Assembly: GCA_036375165.1 (NCBI GenBank)
Contig: DASUSI010000163.1
Span: 8,765 to 72,764 of the forward strand
Length of the DNA: 64,000 bases
Reading direction: 5' to 3'
DNA from: WHSM01 sp036375165
GTDB taxonomy: Bacteria; Actinomycetota; Actinomycetes; Mycobacteriales; Micromonosporaceae
Part shown: in pieces, positions 16,116-26,900 of the stretch
How the letters are laid out: each line of letters opens with the position of its first letter
Position numbering within the stretch: position 1 is the first letter of the stretch
Notes under the pieces: model-generated
The model's database searches: none
Told to the model about the DNA's origin: nothing
The model's input: the letters and a program-made list of their open reading frames with translations, nothing else
Translations under genes and position numbers: made by a program

Positions 16116-17738
16116 ATGATCACCGCCACCGGCCTGGAACTACGCGCTGGCGCCCGTACGCTGCTTTCGCAGACCACTTTGCGGGTGCAGCCCGGAGACC
16201 GGATCGGCCTGGTAGGACGCAACGGCGCTGGCAAGACCAGCACACTGCGGGTGCTCGCTGGCGAGGCGCTGGCGTACGCGGGCCGCGTCGACCGCCGCGG
16301 GTCTGTCGGCTACCTGCCGCAGGACCCGCGGACCGGGGACCTTCACGGCCAGGCCCGGGACCGGGTGCTCTCCGCCCGTGGCCTCGACACCCTGCTGGAA
16401 GAACTCGGCAAGCTGCAGGCCGCGCTGTCCGAGACCGCCGACAGCACCGAACGGGATCGGCTGGTCCGCCGCTACGGCACCCTCGAAGACCGGTTCGCCG
16501 CCCTCGGTGGGTACGCAGCCGAAGCGCAGGCGGCGAGGATCTGCGCCAATCTGGGGTTGCCCGACCGGGTGCTGCGCCAGCCGTTGGGCACCCTCTCCGG
16601 GGGGCAGCGCCGACGCGTCGAACTCGCCCGGATCCTGTTCAGCGACGCGTCCGCGGACGGCGCCGGAGGCACCCTGCTGTTGGATGAACCGACCAACCAC
16701 CTGGACGCCGACTCGATCGGCTGGCTACGCAGCTTCCTCGCCGGCCACAAGGGAGGCCTCATCGTGGTCAGTCATGACGTCGGCCTGCTCGATGCGGTGG
16801 TGAACAAGGTCTGGTACCTGGACGCCACCCGCGCCGTTGTGGACGGCTACAACGTCGGCTGGCGGACGTACCTGGAGCAGCGCGAGGCCGACGAGCGACG
16901 CAGGCGTCGCGAGCGGGTCAACGCCGAGCGCAAGGCCGGCGCCCTGATGGCACAGGCGGACAAGATGCGGGCCAAGGCGACCAAGGCGGTCGCCGCACAG
17001 AACATGATCCGGCGTGCCGAACGACTGCTGGGCAATGTGGAGGGCGACCGGACCGCGGACAAGGTCGCCAAGGTTCGGTTCCCGACGCCAACCCCCTGCG
17101 GGAAGACGCCGTTGTCGGCCTCTGGGCTGTCCAAGTCGTACGGATCCCTGGAGGTTTTCTCCGGGGTCGACGTGGCGGTCGACCGTGGCAGTCGGGTCGC
17201 CATCCTGGGCTTGAACGGGGCCGGGAAGACCACGTTGCTGCGGCTGCTCGGCAGCCTCGAAACCCCGGACACCGGTGAGGTGGTTCCCGGCCATGGACTT
17301 CGGCTTGGGTACTACGCCCAGGAGCACGAAACCCTCGACACCGACCGCACCGTACTGGAGAACATGCGCTCGGCCAGCGGGGCGACACAGTCCGACACCG
17401 AGCTGCGCAAGATCCTCGGAGCGTTCCTGTTCACCGGGGACGACGCCGCCAAGCCGGCCGCGGTGCTGTCCGGTGGCGAGAAGACCCGGCTGGCACTGGC
17501 CGGCCTGGTGTGCTCCGGCGCCAACGTGTTGCTGCTGGACGAGCCGACCAACAACCTCGATCCGGTGAGCCGGGAGCAGGTGCTCGCTGGGATCGCGAGT
17601 TATCCCGGTGCGATCGTGCTGGTCACCCACGATCCGGGAGCGGTCACCGCGTTGCGGCCGGACCGGGCGATTCTGCTACCGGACGGGGTCGAGGACGCTT
17701 GGAGCGACGACCTGCTCGAACTGGTCGAGTTGGCGTGA
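16116..17738 (+). CDS. ABC-F family ATPase (ribosome-associated)
   Basis: Soluble protein with two ABC domains in one 540-residue chain and no membrane segment, the ABC-F architecture. Domain 1: Walker A GRNGAGKTS, signature TLSGGQRRRVELARI, Walker B LLLDEPTNHLD. The charged linker (EQREADERRRRRERVNAERKA onward, about 245-315) is the P-site tRNA interaction motif region. Domain 2: GLNGAGKTT, VLSGGEKTRLALAG, LLLDEPTNNLD. ABC-F proteins act on ribosomes as translation factors or give antibiotic protection. Its place beside the small HTH gene and enoyl-CoA hydratase matches the Rv1473 neighbourhood in M. tuberculosis. Confidence 0.93.
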   Translation: MITATGLELRAGARTLLSQTTLRVQPGDRIGLVGRNGAGKTSTLRVLAGEALAYAGRVDRRGSVGYLPQDPRTGDLHGQARDRVLSARGLDTLLEELGKLQAALSETADSTERDRLVRRYGTLEDRFAALGGYAAEAQAARICANLGLPDRVLRQPLGTLSGGQRRRVELARILFSDASADGAGGTLLLDEPTNHLDADSIGWLRSFLAGHKGGLIVVSHDVGLLDAVVNKVWYLDATRAVVDGYNVGWRTYLEQREADERRRRRERVNAERKAGALMAQADKMRAKATKAVAAQNMIRRAERLLGNVEGDRTADKVAKVRFPTPTPCGKTPLSASGLSKSYGSLEVFSGVDVAVDRGSRVAILGLNGAGKTTLLRLLGSLETPDTGEVVPGHGLRLGYYAQEHETLDTDRTVLENMRSASGATQSDTELRKILGAFLFTGDDAAKPAAVLSGGEKTRLALAGLVCSGANVLLLDEPTNNLDPVSREQVLAGIASYPGAIVLVTHDPGAVTALRPDRAILLPDGVEDAWSDDLLELVELA

Positions 17739-17749
17739 GTCCAACCGGA

Positions 17750-19051
17750 TCACGGCTCCAGGAGCACAGCCAGTATCACCGCGCTGAGTGCCCCGGCCGA
17801 GGCCAGTAACAGTGGGCTCGGCACGGGTGGACCGGCCTGGCGCTGCGGCGCCACCGCCGCCACGGTGAGCCACGGAAAGAAGGCGAGCCAGGCGTGCTCC
17901 ACACCGCCCCGGGCGAACCCGGCGAGCACTGAGAACAGCACCGCCACGCCGGCCCCCACCAGGACCGGCCAGGCGGGGGTGTTGCGCAGTTTGCGGAGGC
18001 TGGCGACCACGGCCGGTCCGGTGGCCAGCAGTAGCGCGGCCAGGCTCAGCGCTGCCCACCATGCGCCGGTTCGGTGCGGCTCGACCCGTTGGGCATAGTC
18101 GAGCTGCGCTGTGACCAGCCCTTCCACCCAGTTGAAGCCCAGCGCTTGGGCGAGCAGCACGGGCGCCAGAACGCCGATCCCCGTGAGTACGTTGAGCAGC
18201 GGCCTGCGGCGGGCGAAGTAGAGGCAGATCACGGACAGCCCCAGCCAGGCCGCGGCGTAGCTGAACATCGCCGCGACCCCGAGCAGTACCCCGGATCCCA
18301 AGCCGCCGACCACGGCGAGCCAGCCCCGGTGGCGGGTGGCCCAGGCACCCGCCACGATCATCGCCGCACCCAGCGGAGCTGTGAGCACGTCCGGGTGGTT
18401 CAACCAGAGCGCATACGGCGCCAGGGCCAGCACCGGCAGGTACCGGCGTGCGGTGACCTCGCCGCAGGCGTTGCGCACGGCTTGCAGCACCAGCGGTACG
18501 GTGGCCACTCCCGCCGCCGTGACCAGCAATCCCAGTGCGAGGTCGTGGTCGAATCCCAGCCGGTTCAGTGACCAGAGCAACAGTGTCGCCCCGGGGGGAC
18601 GTCGCCGGTTGTGGGAACTGAGGTCCCCGGTGCCGCTCGTGAAGCTGACCAGCCAGCGGTACGGGTCGTCGCCGACGTCAGCCACGGCAGGCCAGGCACC
18701 GTCCGGGTGCCGCAGCGGCTCGGTGAGCCCCGCCACCCCATCGGTGAGGGCCAGGCCAAGGACCCAGCACAGGCTGGCGAGGTAGCCCAGCGCGAGCACG
18801 CCGTTCCAGGGCAGCCGTTCCACGACGCCTCTCCAAGCGAGCAGCAGCACACTGGCGGCGACCACGGCGGGGAGCAGCACCGCCGAGGACAATCGCACGG
18901 CGTACCGGCCGAGGAAGGGTGCGCTGTCGGTGCCCACCCTCGCGTCGAGGGCCAAGGCAAGGCAGGAGACCGCGATCCCCACGGCGGCGAGCACCAGCCA
19001 CACCAGCAGGTCACGCCGTTCTGCCAGGCGAGGTCCCGGATCGCTGTCCAC
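17750..19051 (-). CDS. multi-pass membrane protein, possible GT-C type glycosyltransferase
   Basis: 433-residue protein with about eleven hydrophobic segments. The first extracytoplasmic stretch ends in SHNRRRPPGATLLLWSLNRLG, which resembles the loop before TM3-4 in PMT/ArnT-like GT-C enzymes (HPPG-type motif). A conserved-looking HPDVLTAPLGAA follows. GT-C enzymes use polyprenyl-phosphate sugars on the outer face of the membrane. I cannot identify acceptor or donor. It is convergent with the ABC-F gene (11 bases apart). An uncharacterised membrane protein is the safe reading. Confidence 0.65.
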   Translation of the reverse strand: MDSDPGPRLAERRDLLVWLVLAAVGIAVSCLALALDARVGTDSAPFLGRYAVRLSSAVLLPAVVAASVLLLAWRGVVERLPWNGVLALGYLASLCWVLGLALTDGVAGLTEPLRHPDGAWPAVADVGDDPYRWLVSFTSGTGDLSSHNRRRPPGATLLLWSLNRLGFDHDLALGLLVTAAGVATVPLVLQAVRNACGEVTARRYLPVLALAPYALWLNHPDVLTAPLGAAMIVAGAWATRHRGWLAVVGGLGSGVLLGVAAMFSYAAAWLGLSVICLYFARRRPLLNVLTGIGVLAPVLLAQALGFNWVEGLVTAQLDYAQRVEPHRTGAWWAALSLAALLLATGPAVVASLRKLRNTPAWPVLVGAGVAVLFSVLAGFARGGVEHAWLAFFPWLTVAAVAPQRQAGPPVPSPLLLASAGALSAVILAVLLEP

Positions 19052-19187
19052 GGCGCATCACCGTATCGGTTGGTCCCTCAGGCCTGCGTGTCGGTTGTCT
19101 TCCCCGGTCGAGTGGCGCATGATCGTTAGTGGCGGTCTAATGGATGGGACCGTTGAACCGCTCACCGAGTGACGTGAGGGATACGAC

Positions 19188-19415
19188 ATGGCAGCCACCG
19201 GCACCACCACCACCGCACCCAAGGGTCGCCGGATCGTCGGCGCAGAGCGCGCCTCACTCGCCAGCGAGCTCGTCAAGCGCTACACCGCGGGCGAGAGCAT
19301 CCGGTCGCTTGCCTCATCGACTGGTCGCTCGTACGGCTTCGTGCACCGGGTGCTCACCGAATCCGGAGTCCAGCTGCGTCAGCGTGGCGGGGCCAGGCGG
19401 CGCAAGAGTTCCTGA
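19188..19415 (+). CDS. small helix-turn-helix DNA-binding protein, 75 aa
   Basis: Compact HTH protein. After a flexible Thr-rich N-terminus, residues 20-62 form a helix-turn-helix (SLASELVKRYTAGESIRSLA, then STGRSYGFVHRVLTESG). The tail is basic (RQRGGARRRKSS). It is conserved among actinobacteria and corresponds in size and position to Rv1473A of M. tuberculosis. GTGAGGGA lies 8 bases before the ATG. No partner gene is coupled to it. Targets unknown. Confidence 0.85.
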   Translation: MAATGTTTTAPKGRRIVGAERASLASELVKRYTAGESIRSLASSTGRSYGFVHRVLTESGVQLRQRGGARRRKSS

Positions 19416-19486
19416 TCGCATATCCAGACTCCGCGCCGGCATGGCTTGTCAGGACGGTCGGTCAGGCCGGCGCTGGTGGGGTGTGG

Positions 19487-20260
19487 ATGAGCCAATCGAC
19501 GGGGATCCGGCTGGACCGGGACGGCCCGGTCGCCACCGTGACGCTGTGTCGGCCTGAAACGCTCAACCGGCAGACACCAGCGCTGTGGCACCGGCTCCGC
19601 GACATCGGTCGGGAACTGCCGGGTGACGTGCGGGTCGTCGTGGTTCGCGGTGAGGGCCGGTCGTTCTCGGCTGGTTTGGACCCGGTCGTGCTGAACGGGG
19701 AGGCGCCGCCCGGGGGGATTTCCCTGTCGCGGCTGGCGGGGCTGTCCGATCCGGACCTCGATGCGCTGATCTCGACGTACCAGGATGGCTTCCGCTGGCT
19801 GCGCCGGACGGACGTGGTGTCCGTCGCGGTGGTCCAGGGTCATGCGATCGGTGCGGGCTTCCAACTCGCGCTGGCCTGCGATCTGCGCGTGGTGGCCGGC
19901 GACGCGCAGTTCTCGATGGCGGAGGTCAGGCTGGGACTGGTTCCCGACCTCGGCGGCACGAAACGGCTGGTGGAACTGGTCGGCCACGCCCGCGCCCTGG
20001 AGATCTGTCTCACCGGGCGACGGGTCGGAGCCGCGGAGGCGTCCCGGATCGGGCTCGCGTCCCTGGTGGTGCCGGCAGAGCAGTTGTCTGACGCTGCGGG
20101 GGACCTGGTCGCGGCGCTGCTCGCGGCACCGCGGGGCGCGGCGTCCGAGACCAAGGCGTTGATCGCGATGGCGGCTCGGAATTCGTACCCCGAGCAGGAG
20201 GAGGCGGAACGGGCAGCGCAGGTACGCCGGCTTCGTGAGTTGGCCGATCTTGGGGAGTAA
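19487..20260 (+). CDS. enoyl-CoA hydratase/isomerase family protein
   Basis: Crotonase-fold enzyme of 257 residues. The CoA-binding oxyanion-hole segments are visible: GRSFSAGLDPVVL and GHAIGAGFQLALACDLRVV, followed by FSMAEVRLGLVPDLGGTKRL where the second catalytic acid usually lies. It likely hydrates enoyl-CoA or catalyses a related reaction in fatty-acid breakdown; exact substrate unknown. ATG 19487 is favoured over GTG 19481 because GGTGGGG precedes it. It sits where echA12 lies in the mycobacterial order. Confidence 0.9.
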   Translation: MSQSTGIRLDRDGPVATVTLCRPETLNRQTPALWHRLRDIGRELPGDVRVVVVRGEGRSFSAGLDPVVLNGEAPPGGISLSRLAGLSDPDLDALISTYQDGFRWLRRTDVVSVAVVQGHAIGAGFQLALACDLRVVAGDAQFSMAEVRLGLVPDLGGTKRLVELVGHARALEICLTGRRVGAAEASRIGLASLVVPAEQLSDAAGDLVAALLAAPRGAASETKALIAMAARNSYPEQEEAERAAQVRRLRELADLGE

Positions 20261-20332
20261 TCAGCCACCCCCTGGAGTTGTCGCAGGTGTGTTGCAGACT
20301 GCTCGGGTCGTACCCGCTTCGGGAGGTAGCCG

Positions 20333-22258
20333 ATGACGATGGGCACCGGAATGATGGGGTCCGGGTGGGGTTTCCTCCGTTCGATCCGCAACGAGGAGGC
20401 CGTGAAGGACCGGACTGTCAATCGGCAGACGGTACGCCGGATACTCGGTTTCGCTCGTCCGTACCGTCGCGACATCGGGCTGTTCCTGGTGGTCGTGGTG
20501 CTGTCCGCGATCGCGGGCGTGGCCACCCCGGTGCTGGCCGGTCGCGTGATCAACGCCATCACGGGCGGTGGCGACCAGGGTGAGGTTGTCACCATCGCCC
20601 TGCTCATCGCCGGGCTGGCGGTGCTCGACGCCGGGTTTGGTCTGGTACAGCGGCTTTTCTCCTCCCGGATCGGCGAAGGTGTGATCCTGGACCTACGCCG
20701 GGAGGTCTTCGACCACGTGCAACGGATGCCGTTGCAGTTCTTCACCCGCACCCAGACCGGTGCCCTGGTGAGCCGGCTCAACAACGATGTGATCGGAGCC
20801 CAGCGGGCGTTCACCTCGACGTTGTCCGGGGTGGTCAGTAACGCGATCGCGCTGGTACTCACCGCGGGCGTGATGTTCGCCCTGTCCTGGCAGATCACCC
20901 TGCTCTCGCTGCTCCTGCTGCCGGTGTTCATCGTCCCGGCCCGCCGCGTGGGCCGCCGCCTCGCGGAGATCACCCGGGAGAGCTACCAGCTCGACGCGAA
21001 GATGAACGCCCAGATGACCGAGCGTTTCGGCACCGGGGGAGCGCTGCTGGTCAAGCTGTTCGGACGGGCGGACGAGGAAACCAGCGAGTTCGTGGAGCGG
21101 GCCCAGCGGGTTCGTGACATCGGTGTGCTCTCGGCGATGTACTCCAGCACCTTCTTTGTCGCTCTGACCCTGGTGGCGACCCTGGCACAGGCGTTGACGT
21201 ACGGACTGGGCGGCTGGCTGGCGATCTCCGGCTCGGTGACTGCGGGCTCTGTGGTGACCCTGGCGCTGCTGCTCACCCGGCTGTACGGGCCGCTGACCGC
21301 GCTGTCCAACGTGAGGGTGGAGGTGATGAGCGCCCTGGTGAGCTTCGACCGGGTGTTCGAAGTGCTTGACCTGCCGCCCAGCGTGGTGGACAAGCAAAAC
21401 GCGGTGGATCTGCCCTTGGGACCGGCCCGGGTCGAGTTCCGGGAGGTCGGGTTCCGGTACCCGGCCGCCTCGGAGGTCTCGCTCGCCTCCCTGGAGGACG
21501 TGGCCGTGCTCGATCGCACCAGCAATGATCCGGTGCTGCGGGGCGTCTCCTTCAGCGTCGAGCCGGGGAAGTTGGTCGCTCTGGTGGGCCCCTCGGGCGC
21601 GGGCAAGACCACGATCTCGATGCTCGTGCCTCGGATCTACGACGTGACCGACGGTTCGGTGATCGTGAACGGAGCGGACGTACGGGACCTGCGGGCCGAA
21701 TCGCTTCGGGCCGCGATCGGGGTGGTCACCCAGGACGCTCACCTGTTCCACGAGACGTTGCGCGCCAATCTGACGTACGCCCGGCCGGAGGCGACCGACG
21801 AGGAACTCTGGACGGCGCTGGACCGGGCCCAGATCGCCGACCTGGTGCGATCGATCCCGGAAGGCCTGGACACGGTGGTGGGAGAGCGAGGTTACCGGTT
21901 CTCCGGTGGTGAGAAGCAGCGAATCGCGATCGCGCGGCTGCTGCTCAAGGCACCCCGGATCGTGATCCTGGACGAGGCGACCGCCCACCTGGACTCCGAA
22001 TCCGAGGCCGCCGTGCAGCGGGCGCTGAGTGAGGCACTGAGTGGCCGTACCGCCCTGGTGATCGCTCACCGTCTGTCCACGATCCGTAACGCTGACGAAA
22101 TCCTGGTGCTCGACGACGGCAAGATCGTGGAACGAGGCCGGCACGATGACCTGGTCGCCGCCGGCGGCCTGTACGCGGAGCTGTACCGGACCCAGTTCGC
22201 CAACTCGCTGCGGGACTCACCGGAGCGGACCCTCGCTGAGCCCTCCGCCGCCAGTTGA
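20333..22258 (+). CDS. ABC exporter, fused permease-ATPase
   Basis: Half-transporter of 641 residues with an N-terminal six-helix type IV exporter domain (about 50-345) and a C-terminal ATPase domain. Nucleotide-binding motifs are Walker A GPSGAGKTTISM, Q-loop VVTQDAHLFHETLR, signature YRFSGGEKQRIAIA, Walker B IVILDEATAHLD and H-loop AHRLSTIRNAD. It starts at ATG 20333 with GGGAGG upstream. There is no adjacent partner half, so it probably works as a homodimer. A short insertion in the ATPase domain (EVSLASLEDVAVLDRTSNDP) precedes Walker A. The substrate is not evident. Confidence 0.93.
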   Translation: MTMGTGMMGSGWGFLRSIRNEEAVKDRTVNRQTVRRILGFARPYRRDIGLFLVVVVLSAIAGVATPVLAGRVINAITGGGDQGEVVTIALLIAGLAVLDAGFGLVQRLFSSRIGEGVILDLRREVFDHVQRMPLQFFTRTQTGALVSRLNNDVIGAQRAFTSTLSGVVSNAIALVLTAGVMFALSWQITLLSLLLLPVFIVPARRVGRRLAEITRESYQLDAKMNAQMTERFGTGGALLVKLFGRADEETSEFVERAQRVRDIGVLSAMYSSTFFVALTLVATLAQALTYGLGGWLAISGSVTAGSVVTLALLLTRLYGPLTALSNVRVEVMSALVSFDRVFEVLDLPPSVVDKQNAVDLPLGPARVEFREVGFRYPAASEVSLASLEDVAVLDRTSNDPVLRGVSFSVEPGKLVALVGPSGAGKTTISMLVPRIYDVTDGSVIVNGADVRDLRAESLRAAIGVVTQDAHLFHETLRANLTYARPEATDEELWTALDRAQIADLVRSIPEGLDTVVGERGYRFSGGEKQRIAIARLLLKAPRIVILDEATAHLDSESEAAVQRALSEALSGRTALVIAHRLSTIRNADEILVLDDGKIVERGRHDDLVAAGGLYAELYRTQFANSLRDSPERTLAEPSAAS

Positions 22259-22331
22259 AGCCCCCACAGGGGCAATCATCAGCGCGCGGCACAACGGCTT
22301 CGAGCAGGCGGTACCAACCTGCTCGACGCGG

Positions 22332-22904
22332 TCAGTAGCGGCGTACCGCCGCCTCGATGAGGTCGAGAACCGGGCCCAGGCGGTCGGTGTCACGCCCCAT
22401 CGCCAGATGCATCGCCAGGCCGTCGAGTGCGAGTTGCAGTAACTGTTGCAGTACGTGCACCGGTACGTCGTCGCGCAGCGTGCCGGCCTCCCGTTGCCAC
22501 TCCAGGCGGTCCATGGTGGCCTGCACGATTGCCTCGGAGCGTTGCGCCCACCGCTTGGCGAACTCCGGATCGGTGCGTAGCCGCCGGGACACCTCAAGTT
22601 GGGTGCCGAGCCAGCCACGTACCTCTGGGGAGCCGGAGCGGGCCACCAGATCCCGCATCACCTGAACCAGGCCGTCCCGCCGTACGGTCTCCACCATGGC
22701 GGCGGCGTCGTCCTCGGCGACCGCGAAGAACAGCGATTCTTTGTCCCGGAAGTGGTGGAAGATCGCGCCCCGGGACAGTCTGGTCTCCTCTTCGAGGCGG
22801 CGTACGGTCGCACCCTCGTAGCCGTGCCGGGCGAAGCAGGCCCTGGCACCTGCCAGGATCTCGCGTCGCCGGGCGTCGAGGTGGTCCTGACTCACCCTGG
22901 GCAC
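22332..22904 (-). CDS. acnR: TetR-family regulator, AcnR-like
   Basis: 190-residue regulator. The N-terminal HTH reads RRREILAGARACFARHGYEG then ATVRRLEEETRLSRGAIFHH, very close to AcnR, the aconitase repressor of corynebacteria and its actinobacterial relatives. GTG 22904 is chosen because the resulting start (VPRVSQDHLDARR) matches the family start better than GTG 22895. In mycobacteria the orthologue sits beside acn. Here acn is about 17 kb away at 40288-43095, so regulation of acn is inferred from similarity. It is convergent with the ABC exporter gene. Confidence 0.82.
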   Translation of the reverse strand: MPRVSQDHLDARRREILAGARACFARHGYEGATVRRLEEETRLSRGAIFHHFRDKESLFFAVAEDDAAAMVETVRRDGLVQVMRDLVARSGSPEVRGWLGTQLEVSRRLRTDPEFAKRWAQRSEAIVQATMDRLEWQREAGTLRDDVPVHVLQQLLQLALDGLAMHLAMGRDTDRLGPVLDLIEAAVRRY

Positions 22905-23010
22905 GTTGTGATCGTGACAGGGCAACCGGTGTTCTGCAATCCGTACGTACGGCTTGCCACATCGGCGCCGCGAGTGCGATCGAGGTCGAAGCGGCTGGCA
23001 GGATGGGCCG

Positions 23011-23880
23011 GTGATCGTAAACCCGGACCGGCCACTGCGGGTGGCCGCGATACAGGCGGAGGCGGTGCCGGGTGAGGTGGCGCACAACGCCGCGACGGTG
23101 GCCCGGCTGATCGGCCAGGCAGCCGAACACGGTGTCCGTCTCGCGGTGTTCCCGGAACTGTTCCTGACCGCGTACCACCCCCCGGCACTGGCGGCGGACC
23201 CGGACGGCTGTGACGTGCCGGCTGACGAGCGGGACGTCGTGGCCGACCCTCGGCTGGAGCCGATCCGGGCCGCGGCGGCAGAGGCCGGACTGCTCGCGGT
23301 GATCGGCGCCAGCGTGTCCCGGCCGGGTGGGATCCGCCGTTGCTCGGCACTGCTCGCCGAGCCGTCTGGCCTGGTCCGGGCGGTATACGACAAGCAGAAT
23401 CTGTACGGGCCCCACGAGAACGCCCTGTTCTCACCGGGCGAGCGGGGGTGCGGCATCCAGCTGGATTCCTGGGTGCTGGGACTTGGGATCTGCTACGACG
23501 GATGCTTTCCGGAACACGGCCGTGCCGCCGCGCTCGCCGGAGCGCACGGATACCTCTGTCCCAGCGGGTACGTCGCCGGGTCCGAGCATCGACGTGACGT
23601 CTACTACGCCGCCCGCGCCCTGGACAACACGATGTACGTGATTTTCGCGAACTCCGTCGGAGGTGTGGCCCCGTGGCAGCTCTGTGGCGGCGCTGCCGTG
23701 TACGACCCGCAGGGCCAGCCGGTGAAGCGGGCCGGTGACCAGGGCGAGGCCATCGTGGTGGCCGACCTGGACCCAGCGGAACTGGCCAGGGTCCGCGCCG
23801 CCCACACGATGCTCGGTGAGGTGGCGACGCACGGCCAGAATCTCGGCGATCTCCGTACCACGATCGTCTGCCAGTACTGA
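23011..23880 (+). CDS. carbon-nitrogen hydrolase (nitrilase superfamily)
   Basis: Cytosolic amidase/nitrilase-fold enzyme of 289 residues. The catalytic triad is intact: Glu in AVFPELFLTAY, Lys in YDKQNLYG and Cys in GLGICYDGCFPE. Such enzymes hydrolyse or condense non-peptide C-N bonds, often omega-amides or carbamoyl compounds; the substrate cannot be read from sequence. GTG 23011 was chosen: upstream codons lack coding character, and the family begins with the VAAIQAEAV strand soon after. It is divergent from the TetR gene by about 106 bases. Confidence 0.9.
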   Translation: MIVNPDRPLRVAAIQAEAVPGEVAHNAATVARLIGQAAEHGVRLAVFPELFLTAYHPPALAADPDGCDVPADERDVVADPRLEPIRAAAAEAGLLAVIGASVSRPGGIRRCSALLAEPSGLVRAVYDKQNLYGPHENALFSPGERGCGIQLDSWVLGLGICYDGCFPEHGRAAALAGAHGYLCPSGYVAGSEHRRDVYYAARALDNTMYVIFANSVGGVAPWQLCGGAAVYDPQGQPVKRAGDQGEAIVVADLDPAELARVRAAHTMLGEVATHGQNLGDLRTTIVCQY

Positions 23881-23914
23881 CCGGTCGGTTCGGGAACCAC
23901 CTGCCCGTGCCGGG

Positions 23915-26900
23915 TCAGTCGAACAGGTCGTCGATCGCGCGGTAGATCCGCTTCGCGGACACCGGATACGCGGTGCCGAGGTGCTGGGCAAACAGGCTGA
24001 CCCGCAGTTCCTCGACCATCCACCGAATGGCGCGGACGTCGTCGCGGTCGGCGCCGAGCTCGGCGACAACTTCCTGATACGCATCCCGGGCCTCGTGCAC
24101 CTGGAGCATCAGGTGACGGTCCCGAGCCGGGTTCCCTGGAAGCTTGTCCAGCCGCGACCGGACGGCTCTCAGGTATCGGATCAGGTCCGGCAGCCGTTCG
24201 ACGCCGGTGTCGGCGACGAAACCGGGATAGACCAACCCGGAGAGCTGGTCCCGGACGTCGGCGAGCGCTGCGCTCGGGGCGGGGTTGCCGGCGGTGAGCC
24301 GGCTCGCCACCTCATGAGTTTCGGAGAGGATGCGCTCCACCGTGCTGAGCACTTCCATCACGGCATCCACGAGGTCGGGCCGCACGGCATGACGCAACCG
24401 CTGAAAGCCCGCCTCGTCCCAGACCGGCCCGCCAGCCTCGGCGACCAGCCGGTCGAGCGCACAACTGGCGCAGTCGGCCAGCAGGCCGACCACGCTGCCG
24501 TGCGGGTTGCGGGCCAGGGCCAGTTTCTGCCGGTTCGACAGCCGGCCCTGGGTGAACGTCACCGGGGACGGCAGGGTGAGCAGCAGCAGCCGGCGGGTGC
24601 CACGCCACATCGCCTGACGTTGTTCGGCTTCGGTTTCCAGCACCCGGATCCCCACCGAGTCGCCTTCGTCCACCAGCGCCGGATAGCCGGTGACCCGGTA
24701 GCCGGCGCGTTCCTGCGCCACGGTCCGGGGGAGAGCGCCGAATGACCAGGTATGCGCCCCATGCCGCTCCAGGCCACGGGCTGCGGCGGAGACGGTCTCC
24801 CGCAGCTTCGGCCGCAGTTGTTCGGTCAACGTGGTGAGATCGCGACCTTCCGCCAGCGTCGTGTCCTGCTCGTCGATGACCCTGAAGTTCATCCGAAGGT
24901 GTGGCGGCACCTGGTCGGGTTGCCAGGCATCACGTGGCACGCTGATCCCGCTGAGATGTCGCAGTTCCCGCTCCAGTGCGGGCAGCAGCGGGCCATCGGG
25001 TATCACCGGCAGCTCGTCCAGAATGTCCCGGACGTGGTCCGGCACCGGAACGAAGTTGCGTCGTAACGGCTTGGGAAGGGTGCGGATCAGTGCCGTGACG
25101 AGTTCCTCCCGCAACCCAGGGACCTGCCACTCGAACGGTTCCGGGCTGACCCGCCTCAGCAGCGGAAGCGGGATCCGTACGGTCACCCCGTCGGCGTCGG
25201 TTCCCGGCTCGAACTGGTAGGTCAACGGCAGCCGCAACCCGTCCCACTCCCAGAAGTCCGGGTAGTCGGTCTCGGCTATCCCCGCCGCCGCGGGGTTCAC
25301 CAGCATCGTGACGTCGAACTCCAGCAACCCGGGTTGGTCCTGCCGAGTCTTCTTCCACCAGCTGTCGAAGTGCCGTGCGGACACCACGTCGGCCGGTATC
25401 CGCTGGTCATAGAAGTCGAACAGGGTCTCGTCGTCGACCACGAGATCCCGCCGCCGTGCCCGGTGTTCCAGGTCTCCGACCTCGTCGAGGAGTTCCCGGT
25501 TGCGGTGGAAGAACCGGTGGCGGGTCTCCCAGTCGCCTTCCACCAGGGCGTGTCGGATGAACAACTCCCGGGACAACCTGGGGTCGATCCGGCCGTAGTT
25601 CACCTTGCGCCGGGCAACGATCGGCACGCCGTACAGCGTGACCTTCTCGTACGCCATCACAGCGCCCTGCTTCTTCTCCCAGTGCGGTTCGCTGTAGCCG
25701 CGCTTGACCAGGTGAGCGGCCAGCGGCTCCACCCAGGACGGTTCGATCCGCGCCACGATCCTGGCCCACAGCCGGGTGGTCTCGACCAGTTCGGCCGCCA
25801 TCACCCACTGCGGTTGCTTGCGGAACAGCGCCGATCCGGGGAAGACCGAGAACCGGGAGTTGCGGGCGCCGAGGTAGTCCCGTTTGACGGCGTCGCGGGT
25901 GCCGACGTGCGACAACAGTCCTGCCAGCAGCGAGATGTGGATCCGCTCGGGCGGGGTCGGCCCGGCGTCAGCGCCGGGCTTCGAGCGGCGTACCGGCAAT
26001 CCCAGGTCGCGGGCGACCTGCCGGAGTTGCGCGTGGACGTCCTGCCATTCCCGGATCCGGAGGAAGTGCAGGAACTCCGCCTTGCACAGCTTGCGAAACT
26101 GGTTGCCGGACAGTCGCTGCTGCTGTTCTTCCAGGTAACGCCACAGATTGAGGTACGCCAGGAAGTCCGAGTCCGGGTCGGCGAACCTGGCGTGTTTCTC
26201 GTCGGCTGCCTGCCGCTGGTCGGCGGGTCGCTCCCTGGGGTCCTGGATCGCCAGCCCGGAGACGATGACGAGCACCTCGTCGACGCAGCCGTTGTCCCCG
26301 GCCTCCAGCACCATCCGGGCCAGCTTGGGATCCACCGGCAGTTGCGCCAGCTTGCGGCCGAGACTGGTCAGCCGTCCGTGTTCCAGCGCCCGCAGTTCTT
26401 CCAGGGTCCGTACCCCGTCGGTGATGTTGCGTCGGTCCGGCGGATCGATGAACGGGAACGTCTCCACGTTGCCCAGCCGAGCGGCGGTCATCTGCAGGAT
26501 TACCGATGCGAGGCTGGTACGCAGGATCTCCGGGTCGGTGAATTCCGGCCGCGACTGGAAGTCCGGTTCGGAGTAGAGCCGGATGCAGACGCCATCTGAG
26601 AGCCGGCCGCAACGCCCCTTGCGCTGGTTCGCCGAGGCCTGTGAGATCGGTTCGATCGGAAGTCGCTGCACCTTGGTCCGGTTGCTGTACCGGGAGATCC
26701 GGGCGGTGCCCGGGTCAATCACGTACCTGATGCCCGGGACAGTGAGCGAGGTCTCCGCGATGTTGGTCGCGATCACGATGCGCCGGCCACGGTGGGGTTG
26801 GAACACCCGGTGCTGTTCAGCGGCTGAGAGCCGGGCGTACAGCGGCAGGACCTCGGTGTCCGGAATTGTCAACTTGCGCAGCGCGTCCGCCGCGTCGCGG